Assembly: GCA_002376845.1 (NCBI GenBank) | Contig: DFOS01000005.1 | Span: 124,001-188,000 of the forward strand | Origin: Bdellovibrionaceae bacterium UBA3535 | GTDB lineage: Bacteria > Bdellovibrionota > Bdellovibrionia > Bdellovibrionales > UBA840 | DNA length: 64,000 bases | Direction of reading: 5' to 3' | Shown: positions 8,613 through 17,226 of the stretch, one piece after another | How the letters are laid out: each line of letters begins with the position of its first letter | Position numbering within the stretch: position 1 is the first letter of the stretch | The notes under the pieces: model-generated | Told to the model about the DNA's origin: nothing | What the model saw: only the letters and a program-made list of their open reading frames with translations | Database searches by the model: none | Position numbers and translations under genes: made by a program

Positions 8613-10421
8613 TTAAGCTGGAGGTTTTTTCCTAGCTAAACTCAACCTTACCCGAAGCCCTTCGGTCTTCGCTGGTAAAACCTCGATCTTAGACTGGCAT
8701 CTCTCCAAAATATGATAACAAGTCGTAAGTCCTAAGCCTTTATGAAAGCTAGGATTCTTGGTGGTAAACAAAGGATTGAAAACTTGCAGTTGGGATTTTT
8801 GATCCATGCCTGGACCATTGTCAGTGATTTCTATAATCACCTGGTCTGCGGTCACTTCCATGCATACTTGTATCTTAGGTGTTTGGGTTGCCGCCTCTGT
8901 AAATGCCTCTAAGGAATTACGGAATATCTCTAAAATCACCTGACTAAATGCATTTTCTGAGATTTCCAAAAGCGGGTCCTCTAGAATTTCCGGCATATGC
9001 AATTGAACGCTAGCTTTGTGCAACTCAGGACTTAGCAGAGCCATCACCTTTTTGAAATTATCTTTTAGCTTTGATCCTTGTTTATCTATGGCCACATCTT
9101 GTCTAGAAAAATCTAGAAGATTTTTAACTTTCATTTTTGCCTCTTCCGTGGCTTCCAGCATATCTTTTAAAACCTCATAAACTTCAGATTTCTCCGGCGC
9201 TTCGGATAATAAAATCTGCAACAAACTATGCATTCCCGATATGGGGTTATTCAAATCATGCGCAATGCTGCTGCCAATAATCCCTAAATCTTTTAACATC
9301 ATGGATTCCATGCGGGATTGACCGTATAGATACTTCTCCGTCACAGGATAATAAGTATGTACATAGTTTTTCTTATTATCATCTAAATAAAGAGTATTAC
9401 TATTCACCTCAAAGTATTGCATTTGGTCGGATTTCTTATCGTAATTTTGCAAATAAAAATCTTTTTCTAAATGGCAACCCTCACATGCTTGCTCTTGACC
9501 AAACAAAGCTGCATAGCACTTTTTCCCCGTTTTCTGCTTATTGCTAAGTAACAAGTTTCTGTCTTCATCCACCACAATGATATCAACTGGAAAAGCCTCA
9601 AATGTCTTCTTCCAAGTATCCAACCATGCAGCCGTTTGACTTTCTTGTAAAAAGCGAACGATCAATACCTCGATTATGGCCGATATTTCTTCCAAGTATT
9701 TCTTTTCCACAGACAGAAAGTCTTTTTCCCGAATATAATGAATGGCAACTTCCCCATATTCTCTGACGTCAAAGCGGTACTCATAACTAGATTCCATGGC
9801 ATCGTAAGCACCAGCAGTGCGAATCTGAACCAAATCCAAAGCAAAGTATGGCGCCAAACTCTCTTGCATTCGCTTTTCTAGGTCTTTTAAATTGTTTGCT
9901 TGCAAGATTGCCACAAGCAGGCGCCGAGTAGCCTCTGTGCGCTTTTCAAGAAATTCTTTTTTATGCAGCAATGCTGCGGTTTTTCCCTTTTCACTTTGCA
10001 ATTCCGAATCCAAAAGGACGCGCTCTAAATCCTGTTTTTCTACTTGCTCGTTTAAAATAGCAATCAAATCCTCTTGCTGTAGATCTTCTTGCAAACAAAG
10101 GTTTGCCTGATAAAAAGCCTCTTCCACAACCTTAGAATCCCAAACACCAATCATCTGAAAGATGGGAAGATATTGGAAACTTTGCCAAAAATGCTCCTCT
10201 TCACCTGCTCGAACACAGTGAATCACCGGTACCGGCAAATCTTTTAATTGCTTTGCCAAATCCGAAATTTGATAAGAAAAATGTAACCACTCCACCGCAA
10301 CCACTGCTTGGGAGTACTTACTTTGCCAGCCTTGTTCGACAAAAGGATCAACAACCTGATGGTGGCAATCCAATTTTAAGGGGCTACCTAACAGAATAAG
10401 GGCGGGCTCTAGAGCTGACAT
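8613..10421 (-). CDS. Multidomain sensor histidine kinase with degenerate receiver and Cys-rich PAS
   Basis: 602-residue soluble kinase without membrane spans. About residues 1-120 resemble a receiver fold lacking the phospho-Asp (AVVAVEWLHF where DlvisD would be). A coiled coil (about 120-175) and a GAF-like part follow. A PAS domain carries KKCYAALFGQEQACEGC, the cysteine pattern seen in many deltaproteobacterial PAS kinases. Then come HisKA with the phospho-His in IAHDLNNPISGM and HATPase_c with N box (IFRNSLEAF), DNGPGM and GLGL. Its start overlaps the HAD gene by 13 bp. The partner is most likely the NtrC-type regulator downstream. The signal is unknown; the cysteines suggest redox or metal sensing (inference). 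Confidence 0.85.
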   Translation of the reverse strand: MSALEPALILLGSPLKLDCHHQVVDPFVEQGWQSKYSQAVVAVEWLHFSYQISDLAKQLKDLPVPVIHCVRAGEEEHFWQSFQYLPIFQMIGVWDSKVVEEAFYQANLCLQEDLQQEDLIAILNEQVEKQDLERVLLDSELQSEKGKTAALLHKKEFLEKRTEATRRLLVAILQANNLKDLEKRMQESLAPYFALDLVQIRTAGAYDAMESSYEYRFDVREYGEVAIHYIREKDFLSVEKKYLEEISAIIEVLIVRFLQESQTAAWLDTWKKTFEAFPVDIIVVDEDRNLLLSNKQKTGKKCYAALFGQEQACEGCHLEKDFYLQNYDKKSDQMQYFEVNSNTLYLDDNKKNYVHTYYPVTEKYLYGQSRMESMMLKDLGIIGSSIAHDLNNPISGMHSLLQILLSEAPEKSEVYEVLKDMLEATEEAKMKVKNLLDFSRQDVAIDKQGSKLKDNFKKVMALLSPELHKASVQLHMPEILEDPLLEISENAFSQVILEIFRNSLEAFTEAATQTPKIQVCMEVTADQVIIEITDNGPGMDQKSQLQVFNPLFTTKNPSFHKGLGLTTCYHILERCQSKIEVLPAKTEGLRVRLSLARKKPPA

Positions 10422-11083
10422 ACTTCTACAATCTCAACAACTCGGCTTACCGTGTAATCGGGTGCATCCTCTGGACTTTCAGGTTTCACATGCTCGTATT
10501 CTCCATGTTGCACCCAGCATGTTGGCATGCCCAAACTTTTGCCCGCCATGATTTCATCATCAAAACGATTACCAACACAAAGGACTTCACTTGCTTGCAA
10601 TTGATATTTCTGCATTAACTGCAAAAAGGCATCTCTTTTTTCTTGCTCACGGCTTCGATCCACGAGCACGATTTCTTTGAAAAAAGGCGCAATGCCTAGA
10701 GCGTCTACTTTTTGCTGTTGCGTATTTGGTATCCCAGCACTTACCAAAAACAGATCATGGGAAGAACATAGACGATCGAGCATGGCATTTACCCCAGCAA
10801 AAGTTTCCAAATTCTCCTTGATATCTCGAGCATAAAAAGCTCTGTAACCCGCTTTTGCCACTTCTTCGGATGCTCCAAAGTGAGCCGCAATGGCGGAAAA
10901 AACATTTTCACTAGGATGCTGACGAAAAATTTCTTTTCTTACGTTATGACAATCCTCTGCAGTCGCAGAAAGGCCCGCTGCTATCATGGCGTCTGCTGCC
11001 TCTTCATAGGCTTTTTCCACCAACAGCTCCGAGGTATTCATTAAGGTATCGTCCAAGTCAAAAATTATTGCGCGAATCTTCAT
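10409..11083 (-). CDS. HAD-superfamily hydrolase
   Basis: 224-residue cytoplasmic phosphatase-like protein. Motif I is IIFDLDDTLMNT (nucleophile D9), motif II is LVSAG, and motif IV is CVGNRFDDEIMAGKSLG. The helical cap between motifs I and II fits the phosphoglycolate phosphatase-like or pyrophosphatase subgroup. The substrate cannot be deduced. The ATG overlaps the stop of the MpaA-like gene by 4 bp and the 3' end overlaps the kinase by 13 bp, so it is translated within the same operon. Confidence 0.82.
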   Translation of the reverse strand: MKIRAIIFDLDDTLMNTSELLVEKAYEEAADAMIAAGLSATAEDCHNVRKEIFRQHPSENVFSAIAAHFGASEEVAKAGYRAFYARDIKENLETFAGVNAMLDRLCSSHDLFLVSAGIPNTQQQKVDALGIAPFFKEIVLVDRSREQEKRDAFLQLMQKYQLQASEVLCVGNRFDDEIMAGKSLGMPTCWVQHGEYEHVKPESPEDAPDYTVSRVVEIVEVCQL

Positions 11084-11760
11084 TTGTCCCTCATGGAAGT
11101 GTCATTTAATATCTCTATAAGCGCCGGCTGAAAACGCGGCCAAACTTCGGCCAAAGCAACCCCCGCTTCTTCTTCAATGCATATCACCGGTATATCATGA
11201 TCTTTATTCGCAAAGGAGCTTAAACTACCCGGTGTGGGGTAGCCTATATCACTGACAATTTCGTAATTCGACGCCCGGGCAAGGCGTTGAGCATCGAGCC
11301 GGCCTTTTTCCCCGCTGCAAACAATACATGGCTTCCAGGAATGGAAATGCAAAATCAAACGCGGCCTTTCTGCCTCAATTAAAGCAGTCAGTGCTTGAAT
11401 TTCTGGTTCGCTCGCCGCTTTTGTGCCCGGGAAATAACGAGGGGCATCGCAATCGGGCGACCAGTTTTTTGCCGGATAATTGCGATTTAGATCCACGCCG
11501 TTGCCATTGGTGCGCTCCACTTTCATGTAGCCATCAGGATTTAAACAGGGGATTAATATCCAAGGACTGGTTTTTTCCGAACTGTGTTCTAAATACTGCA
11601 GGAAGCGTGTAGCCAGCTCCACACCTTCGGGTTCATCGCCATGAACTCCGCCAATAAAAAGCAGGGGTTTGTGATTTTTTTCAAATACAAAACCACCGCC
11701 ATATGCTAGTGAAATGGCATGGCCACCTGCAGATTTTGCCCACTCTTTAATAACATTCAT
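11080..11760 (-). CDS. M14-family murein peptide amidase (MpaA-like)
   Basis: 226-residue zinc carboxypeptidase of the compact MpaA type. E. coli MpaA removes meso-diaminopimelate from murein tripeptide during wall recycling. Visible zinc and substrate residues are GGVHGDEPEG (HxxE), NPDGY, DLNRNYP, LILHFHSW and the catalytic Glu region CIEEEAG. There is no signal peptide, consistent with cytoplasmic recycling. A longer reading from 11820 adds an unlikely N-terminus and runs into glmU; ATG 11760 sits 7 nt after a good -10. It is the first gene of the mpaA-HAD-kinase-regulator unit and is divergent from glmU. Confidence 0.8.
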   Translation of the reverse strand: MNVIKEWAKSAGGHAISLAYGGGFVFEKNHKPLLFIGGVHGDEPEGVELATRFLQYLEHSSEKTSPWILIPCLNPDGYMKVERTNGNGVDLNRNYPAKNWSPDCDAPRYFPGTKAASEPEIQALTALIEAERPRLILHFHSWKPCIVCSGEKGRLDAQRLARASNYEIVSDIGYPTPGSLSSFANKDHDIPVICIEEEAGVALAEVWPRFQPALIEILNDTSMRDK

Positions 11761-11767
11761 TGTGATT

Positions 11768-11796
11768 ATTAAACTAATGGTGGTACTAATTGGCAA
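11768..11796 (-). promoter_or_regulatory. Predicted leaderless promoter of the MpaA-like operon
   Basis: Minus strand: TTGCCA (-35, 11791-11796), exactly 17 bp, TTTAAT (-10, 11768-11773), both 5 of 6 matches. The ATG at 11760 follows after 7 nt with no Shine-Dalgarno, so transcription should begin at or next to the start codon. Confidence 0.5.
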
Positions 11797-11814
11797 AGGA
11801 TTTAAGAGGTAATT

Positions 11815-13197
11815 ATGCAAGAGATTTCCGCGATTATATTGGCTGCTGGTAAGGGCACCCGAATGAACTCGCCCTTGCCCAAAGTTTTACACCCAGTGGC
11901 TGGTCTACCCATGATAAGTTATGTTTTGTCGGCCATTCGCAGCCTGGAACCAAAAGAATGCCGGGTTGTAGTGGGACATGCAAAAAACTTGGTGCAATCT
12001 GTGGTAGAACCCTTAGGCGCTAGCTGTTATGTGCAAGAAAAACAATTGGGAACCGGCCATGCCGTACAAATGGCGCAACCGTCTTCTATGCAGGGGCACA
12101 TACTCATAGTAAATGGAGATCACCCACTCTTGCAGGCAGCGGACTTACAATCTTTTGTCGAACAATTTGAAAAACAAGAAGCAGATGTTGCTGTGTTAAG
12201 TGCAGAGATGGAGGAGCCAGGAGCCTTTGGCCGCATCATTCGCCATAACGGTGACTTTCGCGCCATAGTAGAGGCGCGCCACGCTGGCAAAGAAACCTTA
12301 GAAATCAAAGAAGTAAATACGGGCATCTACTTGATTCGCAGCGGGCTGCTAGAAGATCTCACCTCAGCTATCGAGATGAATGCAGAAAAAGAAGAGTTCT
12401 ACCTGACGGACATTGTCGATATTGCAAATGAAAAGGATTATAAAGTTTTGGCCATTCCAGCAAAAAACCCAAGAGTTGCCTTTGGCGTGAATACACAAGA
12501 AGAATTGGCCCAAGCAAGCAAAAGCATATTTCAAGCTAAAGTTAAAACCTTGATGCAAGAAGGTGTTGTGGTCATCGACCCAGAGTCTACCTACGTAGAG
12601 CCAACGGTTCGCATAGGACCCGGCTCCGTTTTATACCCCGGCACTTTCATTAAGGGCTTAACCACCATTGGGCATAGCTGCGTGCTAGAGCCCAATGTTT
12701 TTATCAAGAACACGGACATTGCGGATGCTTGCCAAATTCGCGCCGGCTCATATTTAGAAGATTGCAGCATTTCAGAAAAAGCCATGATTGGCCCCTACGC
12801 AAGATTGCGACCCGAAACCAAAATCGGTAAAGATGCCAAGGTTGGAAATTTTGTAGAAATGAAAAAGGTCAACTTTGGTGAAGGCTCGAAAGCCTCCCAC
12901 CTCACATATTTAGGAGATGCAGATATTGGCAAAAATGTGAATGTTGGCTGCGGCACAATCACTTGCAACTACGCTGCCAATCGCAAAAAGTACAAAACTA
13001 TTATAAAAGACGGCGTCTTCGTAGGTAGCGACACTCAATTTGTGGCGCCCGTAACCATAGGCGAAGATGCGGTGATTGGCTCCGGCTCCACCATTACCAA
13101 GGATGTGCCCGACCGAGCCCTAGCCGTTGCCCGAGGCAAACAATTTATAAAGGAAGATTATATAGCAAAGGATGAAGACGAATGTGCGGAATCATAG
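11815..13197 (+). CDS. glmU: Bifunctional GlmU (acetyltransferase / UDP-GlcNAc pyrophosphorylase)
   Basis: 460-residue cytoplasmic enzyme that acetylates glucosamine-1-phosphate and then uridylates it to UDP-N-acetylglucosamine, the first sugar nucleotide for peptidoglycan and LPS. The N-terminal uridylyltransferase has AAGKGTRMNS and VNGDHPLL. The C-terminal left-handed beta-helix shows many hexapeptide repeats (for example IGPGSVLYPGTFIKG). The acetyltransferase part has GNFVEMKK and NVGCGTITCNYA. AAGAGGT precedes the ATG at good spacing. It overlaps glmS by 16 bp. Confidence 0.95.
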   Translation: MQEISAIILAAGKGTRMNSPLPKVLHPVAGLPMISYVLSAIRSLEPKECRVVVGHAKNLVQSVVEPLGASCYVQEKQLGTGHAVQMAQPSSMQGHILIVNGDHPLLQAADLQSFVEQFEKQEADVAVLSAEMEEPGAFGRIIRHNGDFRAIVEARHAGKETLEIKEVNTGIYLIRSGLLEDLTSAIEMNAEKEEFYLTDIVDIANEKDYKVLAIPAKNPRVAFGVNTQEELAQASKSIFQAKVKTLMQEGVVVIDPESTYVEPTVRIGPGSVLYPGTFIKGLTTIGHSCVLEPNVFIKNTDIADACQIRAGSYLEDCSISEKAMIGPYARLRPETKIGKDAKVGNFVEMKKVNFGEGSKASHLTYLGDADIGKNVNVGCGTITCNYAANRKKYKTIIKDGVFVGSDTQFVAPVTIGEDAVIGSGSTITKDVPDRALAVARGKQFIKEDYIAKDEDECAES

Positions 13198-15038
13198 GCT
13201 ACTATGGCAATAAGGTTGTAAAAGACGTCTTGTTTGACGGTTTAAAAAAACTAGAATATCGCGGCTACGATTCTGCAGGAGTTGCCATTTACGATAAAGA
13301 CCAATACCGAGTGATACGTGCTCGCGGCAAATTGAACCACTTAAAAGAACGCTTAGATGGCGAAAACTTCTCAGGAAAAATTGGCATTGGTCATACCCGA
13401 TGGGCTACACACGGCATTCCCTCAGAAACCAACGCTCATCCCCATCAAGTAGGTAAAATTAGTTTGGTACATAATGGAATCATTGAGAACTACCAAGAAA
13501 TCAAAGAAACCTTGGTTCGTGGGGGCGCCAAAATTTCCAGTGAAACTGATTCTGAGTTGATTGCCCATCTTATTTCACAAGAAGTGGAGCAAGGACATGA
13601 TTTAAAAAAAGCCGTCGACCAGATTATACCGAAACTGGAGGGAGCTTACTCCATTGTTGCCACCTCCCTGGATGAACCTGATACGATGATTGCCTTTAAA
13701 AATGGTCCACCAATGGTACTTGGCCTCGGCAAAGAAGAGATCTTTGTAGCCAGTGACGCGCAGGCCATCATACACCATACCAACAAAGTGATCTTTTTAG
13801 AGGATTTAGAAGTGGTGAAAATCCAAGGTACAAATTATGAGATATTCTCAGCCAACGGCTTCCCCATTGAAAAAAACATTCATACTTTAAACATGAGCCC
13901 GGAAGCCATTGAAAAACAGGGCTACAAACACTTTATGAAAAAAGAAATCTACGAGCAGCCGCGTGTGGTGGCCAATGCCATGCGCGATCATATTGATCTG
14001 GAAACTTTAAAAGTGGCCCTTGAAGTACTGAATTCTGAGGACCAGATCATTGCCGCCGAAGACTTAAAAGAAGATCTGGCGAAAGTACAACGCATTTTTA
14101 TTGTTGCCTGTGGAACCAGTTATTACGCTGGTTTGTATGGCGAATACCTCATTGAAAATATGGCGCGCATACCAGTGGAAGTCGAGTTTGCCTCTGAATT
14201 TCGCTATCGACATCCGGTGATACCAGAAAATTCCTTGGTCTTGGTGATTTCCCAGAGCGGCGAAACGGCAGACACCCTAGCCAGTTTACGTATGGCGAAG
14301 GAACAGGGAGCCAAAATTTTAAGTATTTGCAATGTGGACAAATCTTCCATAGATCGCGAGGCCTATTATCGCCTATTTATGAGAGCCGATGTGGAAATTG
14401 GTGTGGCAAGCACTAAGGCATTAACAACGACTATGACAGTTTTAAATCTGTTTGCCATCTATCTGGGGACTAGCCGGGAGCAAATCAATTCCGAACAAGA
14501 AAAACATTTGGTTAGAAGCCTGCAGGCTCTACCATCAGAGATGGAAAAGGTTCTTGCTTACGATAGCTTTTTTGAAGACGCGGCCAAAAGCCTAAAAGAC
14601 TTCCGAGGTTTTTTATACCTGGGACGTGGAGCCAATTATCCGGTAGCTATGGAGGGTGCTCTTAAGCTTAAGGAGCTAGCTTATATGCATGCGGAAGGCT
14701 ATGCCGCAGGAGAAATGAAACACGGCCCCATCGCATTGATCGATGATCGAATGGTGGTCGTAGTGGTAGCACCATCCGATTCGGTTTATGAGAAAACCCT
14801 AAGCAACCTAGAAGAGGTGCGTGCGCGCGGCGGCCATATTATCGCCATCGGTACCGAAAAAAATGAGAAACTGAAAAATTTAAGTAAACACTATTTGGCC
14901 ATACCGAAATCCACTTGGAATCTAAACCCCATCCTATCGGTAATACCTCTACAACTTATGGCCTATCACCTGGCTGACAACTTAGGCCTTGATGTGGATC
15001 AACCTAGAAATTTGGCCAAATCCGTGACCGTAGAGTGA
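13182..15038 (+). CDS. glmS: Glutamine-fructose-6-phosphate aminotransferase GlmS
   Basis: 618-residue enzyme that makes glucosamine-6-phosphate, the substrate pathway leading to GlmU. It begins MCGIIGYYG with the N-terminal Cys nucleophile of the Ntn glutaminase domain. Two SIS sugar-isomerase domains follow (CGTSYYAG, SQSGETADT, GRGANYPVAMEGALKLKE), and the C-terminus ends AKSVTVE as usual. It overlaps glmU by 16 bp. Only one base separates its stop from the convergent exported-protein gene and no hairpin is visible there. Confidence 0.96.
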   Translation: MCGIIGYYGNKVVKDVLFDGLKKLEYRGYDSAGVAIYDKDQYRVIRARGKLNHLKERLDGENFSGKIGIGHTRWATHGIPSETNAHPHQVGKISLVHNGIIENYQEIKETLVRGGAKISSETDSELIAHLISQEVEQGHDLKKAVDQIIPKLEGAYSIVATSLDEPDTMIAFKNGPPMVLGLGKEEIFVASDAQAIIHHTNKVIFLEDLEVVKIQGTNYEIFSANGFPIEKNIHTLNMSPEAIEKQGYKHFMKKEIYEQPRVVANAMRDHIDLETLKVALEVLNSEDQIIAAEDLKEDLAKVQRIFIVACGTSYYAGLYGEYLIENMARIPVEVEFASEFRYRHPVIPENSLVLVISQSGETADTLASLRMAKEQGAKILSICNVDKSSIDREAYYRLFMRADVEIGVASTKALTTTMTVLNLFAIYLGTSREQINSEQEKHLVRSLQALPSEMEKVLAYDSFFEDAAKSLKDFRGFLYLGRGANYPVAMEGALKLKELAYMHAEGYAAGEMKHGPIALIDDRMVVVVVAPSDSVYEKTLSNLEEVRARGGHIIAIGTEKNEKLKNLSKHYLAIPKSTWNLNPILSVIPLQLMAYHLADNLGLDVDQPRNLAKSVTVE

Positions 15039-15039
15039 T

Positions 15040-15492
15040 CTAAAAACGATAGTGCATTCTTGTGGAATAGTCTTTGATTCGAGCCACGCGATGACGAATT
15101 TCCTCGTAGCTGGCTCGTTGTTTAGCCGCATCCGACAACCTTTCAAAATGACGCTGTAAAATCTGATAGGCTCTCTCGTAGTGTTGCAAAAATAGGTAGC
15201 GCTTACCAATCTCAATATCAAGAGCCTTCGCCGGCATATATATCTCATTGGCGTTCTCATAAAGGTGGCGACTTAGCGCAATGGCCTCACTAAGCGGCTG
15301 CTGCAATTCAGTGTAAACATCTTGCCCATCGCGCAGTTGGTAAAGCAGCTCCTCGATTTGCCACATAATTTCACGCAGCTCCTTCATTTTCACCACGGTA
15401 TTGGGGTTCTTACCGTTTTCAAAAACATTCTTACAGACACTTGCTTTTATGGGTTGGGCTAGAAACAGAAAACAAAGAAAGACTTTTATCAA
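15040..15492 (-). CDS. Small exported helical protein, unknown function
   Basis: 150 residues: signal peptide (FLCFLFLAQPIKAS), then an almost entirely helical chain with TPR-like spacing (ALDIEIGKRYLFLQHYERAY). I do not recognise a family. It is the last gene of a four-gene minus-strand cluster of exported proteins, overlapping its upstream neighbour by 4 bp, and ends 1 nt from the glmS stop. Confidence 0.7.
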   Translation of the reverse strand: MIKVFLCFLFLAQPIKASVCKNVFENGKNPNTVVKMKELREIMWQIEELLYQLRDGQDVYTELQQPLSEAIALSRHLYENANEIYMPAKALDIEIGKRYLFLQHYERAYQILQRHFERLSDAAKQRASYEEIRHRVARIKDYSTRMHYRF

Positions 15493-16271
15493 TTTAATAA
15501 CTCCGTGTTAAATGCCAAATAACCTGCGCCAGGTTGAAAAACAATCTCTTTTAAGACTTCTGCTGGAAAAGACAGTATTAATTTTCGTCCTTGCTGATAA
15601 GTTCTAGGGGAAATTACAATGGAATCCAGCCAGTAATCGGCCTGTTGAAAAGCGCTGCCGCCCAAAGAATAATCCACCAACCAATTGTAGGTTTCCTGCC
15701 CATCTCGGCGAGTGCGGGTAAAAATTTGCCTGCGATTACCAATATCACGACTCTTGATTTCAATTCTCCAATCATCGCCACTTAGTAGTCTCGCAAAATA
15801 TGAAGCACGATTCTCCTTGCCATCGTATCTAGTCATCACCCGAGGCCAACGAGTACTGATTAAACTAGAAAATTCAGGAAGGTTTTTATTGTAAAATCCC
15901 TTCAGATAAAAATCACTTTCTTGGATTTGCAGACTCTCCCACTGCCCAGAAAAAACCAAGTGGATGCGATTAAACTCTTGGCCGCAGCGGTACAAGGTAT
16001 AGGAAATGCGTCTTTTATTAAGCAGGTTTTCTTTTACCACACGCATTGCAAAGGCTTCTTCTGGGGCGCAAGCATATTCATTCGCCCGGTCGAAGTAGCG
16101 AACATTGTCTTCTGTACGATGCCCATACTCACGGTGAATGTCGGTAAAGGCTATTTGAAATACCGATAGCGAGCGGATAAAAACTTCATCCGGATCTAAA
16201 AAGATATCGGCAGCATACAATGGCTGAGCCAAAAGCATGAAAAAAACAAAGTTAAAATTCTTGGATAACAA
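15489..16271 (-). CDS. Exported protein, unknown; apparent paralogue of the upstream gene product
   Basis: 260 residues with a signal peptide (cleavage near PLYAA-D). It has no recognised domain. The segment around YGHRTEDNVRYF followed by an AC pair, and later a strand-rich region, align by eye with YAHKTLGNRVDF and following residues in the 324-residue neighbour, suggesting an old duplication. The rest looks beta-rich with many Arg and Tyr. It overlaps the genes on both sides (20 bp upstream, 4 bp downstream). Confidence 0.7.
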   Translation of the reverse strand: MLSKNFNFVFFMLLAQPLYAADIFLDPDEVFIRSLSVFQIAFTDIHREYGHRTEDNVRYFDRANEYACAPEEAFAMRVVKENLLNKRRISYTLYRCGQEFNRIHLVFSGQWESLQIQESDFYLKGFYNKNLPEFSSLISTRWPRVMTRYDGKENRASYFARLLSGDDWRIEIKSRDIGNRRQIFTRTRRDGQETYNWLVDYSLGGSAFQQADYWLDSIVISPRTYQQGRKLILSFPAEVLKEIVFQPGAGYLAFNTELLN

Positions 16272-17226
16272 TGCGGCCCTCTTCTATATCTTCTTTCTTT
16301 TTTTCTAAAAAGTTGATCACGGGAGCTATTTGGCCCGACTTTAATATGTCGATATTTTCAATCAAATCACGGTAAAACTGCGTCACACTCGTTGCCGCAG
16401 CAACCACCCTGGTCTCTGGCAAAGACAAAAGATTGTGCATATGCACACCGCCAAAGTAGTAGGCCACCGTACTTCGCACCGTGCTTTGAATATACTGGTC
16501 AAATTGTCTTTTTGATAAATACAAGTTCGAATTCGGCCATCGATATCGAGCTTCATTTTTCTCTTTGTTGTAAAATAAAAAGATCCGCTTAACTCTTTCA
16601 TTTAAATTTGAATCAACATTGGGATAATAAAACTCAATCCGAATCTTTTTTTGATCCTCATACCTTCTGGCGGTAAACTTATTTTCGCCTCGGTAAATAT
16701 AGGCATATTCCCTTACCTTATCTGCCGTTTTACGAATCACTATATTATAAAGCGCACTACCCTTTTGCGCAAATTGTACCACCCGTTGCGTTTCGCCCTT
16801 TCGCAGGTCCAAAAATTCCAATTCATGAATAAGTTTATCGGCATCCAATGGCGGCAAGGCCTCACCATCTCGTTTTAAATAAAACGTAAAGTAGTTCTCT
16901 TGGTTGCAACCCACAAAACGTAAGGACTCTTTCCACCCTGTTTCTGTTTTCGTACGTCCATATAGTACACTGGCAAGAATTTTGTTGGTATTATCAAGAG
17001 CATAACCGCAGGCAGAAGAATCGGTAGTACTATAAAAGTCCACCCGATTACCTAGAGTCTTGTGTGCATAATTGGTGAAGAGTTGCTGGTATTTGGTGCG
17101 CACATTGGAAATATAATCCACACCAAAACTTGATAGCAAATTGTCCACCTCGCGTTTGTTGTCCACGCGAAATGACTCCATGGCAAAACTTGATATACAA
17201 AAACTAAGTACTAATTTTAATAGCAT
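16252..17226 (-). CDS. Exported protein, unknown; paralogue of the 260-residue neighbour
   Basis: 324 residues with a short signal peptide (LVLSFCISSFAMES). The central part is beta-rich with YAHKTLGNRVDF and a pair of cysteines near residues 71 and 105 that may form a disulphide in the periplasm. The C-terminal 90 residues are helical and charged (EKKKEDIEEGRI). No known family is recognised. It overlaps the upstream 524-residue gene by 10 bp and the downstream gene by 20 bp. Confidence 0.7.
   Translation of the reverse strand: MLLKLVLSFCISSFAMESFRVDNKREVDNLLSSFGVDYISNVRTKYQQLFTNYAHKTLGNRVDFYSTTDSSACGYALDNTNKILASVLYGRTKTETGWKESLRFVGCNQENYFTFYLKRDGEALPPLDADKLIHELEFLDLRKGETQRVVQFAQKGSALYNIVIRKTADKVREYAYIYRGENKFTARRYEDQKKIRIEFYYPNVDSNLNERVKRIFLFYNKEKNEARYRWPNSNLYLSKRQFDQYIQSTVRSTVAYYFGGVHMHNLLSLPETRVVAAATSVTQFYRDLIENIDILKSGQIAPVINFLEKKKEDIEEGRIVIQEF

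Noticed and set aside
13100..13182. Possible glmS ribozyme
   Set aside because: glmS overlaps glmU and has no leader, so there is no room for the ribozyme.
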